A stretch of DNA of 6,411 bases from contig CAZXYA010000543.1 of NCBI GenBank assembly GCA_964644655.1, positions 1-6,411 on the forward strand, written 5' to 3'. The position numbers were made by a program, and so were the translations under genes. Source of the stretch: JAFMDF01 sp964644655 (GTDB taxonomy: Bacteria; Bacteroidota; Bacteroidia; Chitinophagales; Saprospiraceae). Of this stretch, positions 5,876 through 6,411 are shown one piece after another. Within the stretch, counting starts at the first letter, position 1; each line of letters opens with the position of its first letter. Below the pieces are notes generated by a model. That model was not told the origin of the DNA, did not search any database, and worked only from the letters and a program-made list of their open reading frames with translations.

Positions 5876-6411
5876 CTACTTCTTATCCTTCTCAAAATTC
5901 AATTTAAACCCAATCTTTTGATTCCGATCAGCTCCTGGTTTTTCATCATCATCATAATCTTCCCAATTAAATATTTCGGTCATAAATTCTTCTAAGTGTC
6001 GGACACAGAATGGTTCTTTTAGTTCTTCTGGTCGATAAATGGCTACCGTTTTAGGAGGCGTAGGTTGTCCGTAATTTTCGATATATGGATAATTGATAAT
6101 CACGATAATTTTGCCGTTGAATAATTGCTGATAAATCAAAGAACCATTATGTTTAATCATGTGTCGTTTGATAGAATCATTGACTTCTTGATACATTCCA
6201 CTTTTCATCGCTCCTAAAGAAAAAACAATCGCTTCTAAATTCTCTAAATCTGATTTTACCTCAATTTTAGCATCCAATTCCACTTCTTTACTAATAGCTG
6301 TTAATTGGTCTACGATTTTATCTCGCAACTCCTCTTTCCAAACCGTTCGATAAGCACGAGTATTGGCTAATACTTCTTGATAATTGACAACTTTCTTTTT
6401 TAAATTACTAT
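5876..6411 (-). CDS. Unrecognised protein with acidic, charged C-terminus (5' end outside window)
   Basis: An open frame enters from the right edge and runs leftwards to a TAG at 5878-5876, giving 177 visible residues. A TTG at 6328 could be read as a start, but the frame stays open for 27 more sensible codons (including NYQEVLANTRAYRTVWKEE) up to the edge, so the true start is probably off-window. The visible part starts with a charged, helix-like segment. A mixed region follows, with LENLEAIVFSLGAMKSGMY and a hydrophobic strand GKIIVIINYPYIE, then a Pro-rich turn GQPTPPKT. The end is very charged: NWEDYDDDEKPG, then FEKDKK. No signal peptide, membrane segment or catalytic motif is visible in this part. 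I do not recognise the family. The regular codon use and the tight convergent arrangement with the fusion gene (59 bases between stop codons) support a real gene. No functional link to arginine metabolism is apparent. Confidence 0.75.
   Translation of the reverse strand, partial: SNLKKKVVNYQEVLANTRAYRTVWKEELRDKIVDQLTAISKEVELDAKIEVKSDLENLEAIVFSLGAMKSGMYQEVNDSIKRHMIKHNGSLIYQQLFNGKIIVIINYPYIENYGQPTPPKTVAIYRPEELKEPFCVRHLEEFMTEIFNWEDYDDDEKPGADRNQKIGFKLNFEKDKK

Noticed and set aside
6326..6328. TTG as the start of the rightmost gene
   Set aside because: The frame continues upstream to the window edge with protein-like codons and no stop, so an internal leucine codon is more likely.

Overview
The window looks like chromosomal DNA from a member of the Bacteroidota. 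The evidence is a low G+C content, start codons without Shine-Dalgarno sequences, and protein sequences of that style. This placement is an inference from gene style, not a database result. I found no tRNA, rRNA, CRISPR array, transposase or integrase.

Layout. (1) Positions 1-520, minus strand: the N-terminal part of an exported metal-dependent amidohydrolase, cut by the left edge. (2) Positions 521-797: a divergent intergenic region with two kinds of symmetric DNA. One is a pair of TTGAC/GTCAA inverted repeats. The other is a set of four 11-base boxes of alternating orientation, spaced exactly 27 bases apart. (3) Positions 798-2237, plus strand: a P-loop ATPase of the archaeal-ATPase/DUF234 type with a C-terminal PD-(D/E)XK-like motif. 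It is more AT-rich than the genes to its right. (4) Positions 2238-2578: non-coding, with a small hairpin and a weak candidate promoter. (5) Positions 2579-3832, plus strand: ornithine aminotransferase. (6) Positions 3918-5816, plus strand: one continuous reading frame joining a complete arginase to a complete guanidine-modifying-enzyme domain resembling citrulline hydrolase (CtlX). (7) Positions 5876-6411, minus strand: the C-terminal part of an unrecognised acidic-tailed protein, convergent with the fusion gene and cut by the right edge.

How the genes fit together. The aminotransferase and the fusion form a compact arginine/citrulline catabolic unit. Arginase turns arginine into ornithine and urea. 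If the second domain is a citrullinase, it turns citrulline into ornithine, CO2 and ammonia. The aminotransferase then converts ornithine to glutamate-5-semialdehyde, which leads to glutamate or proline. Two routes into ornithine would therefore share one polypeptide beside the enzyme that removes ornithine.

The most unusual non-coding feature is that the gaps on both sides of the fusion gene are almost entirely filled by short tandem repeats arranged as inverted pairs. The upstream one has an 8-base period and the downstream one a 7-base period. Their sequences differ but the design is the same. They may be hairpin-forming RNA elements or members of a repeat family.
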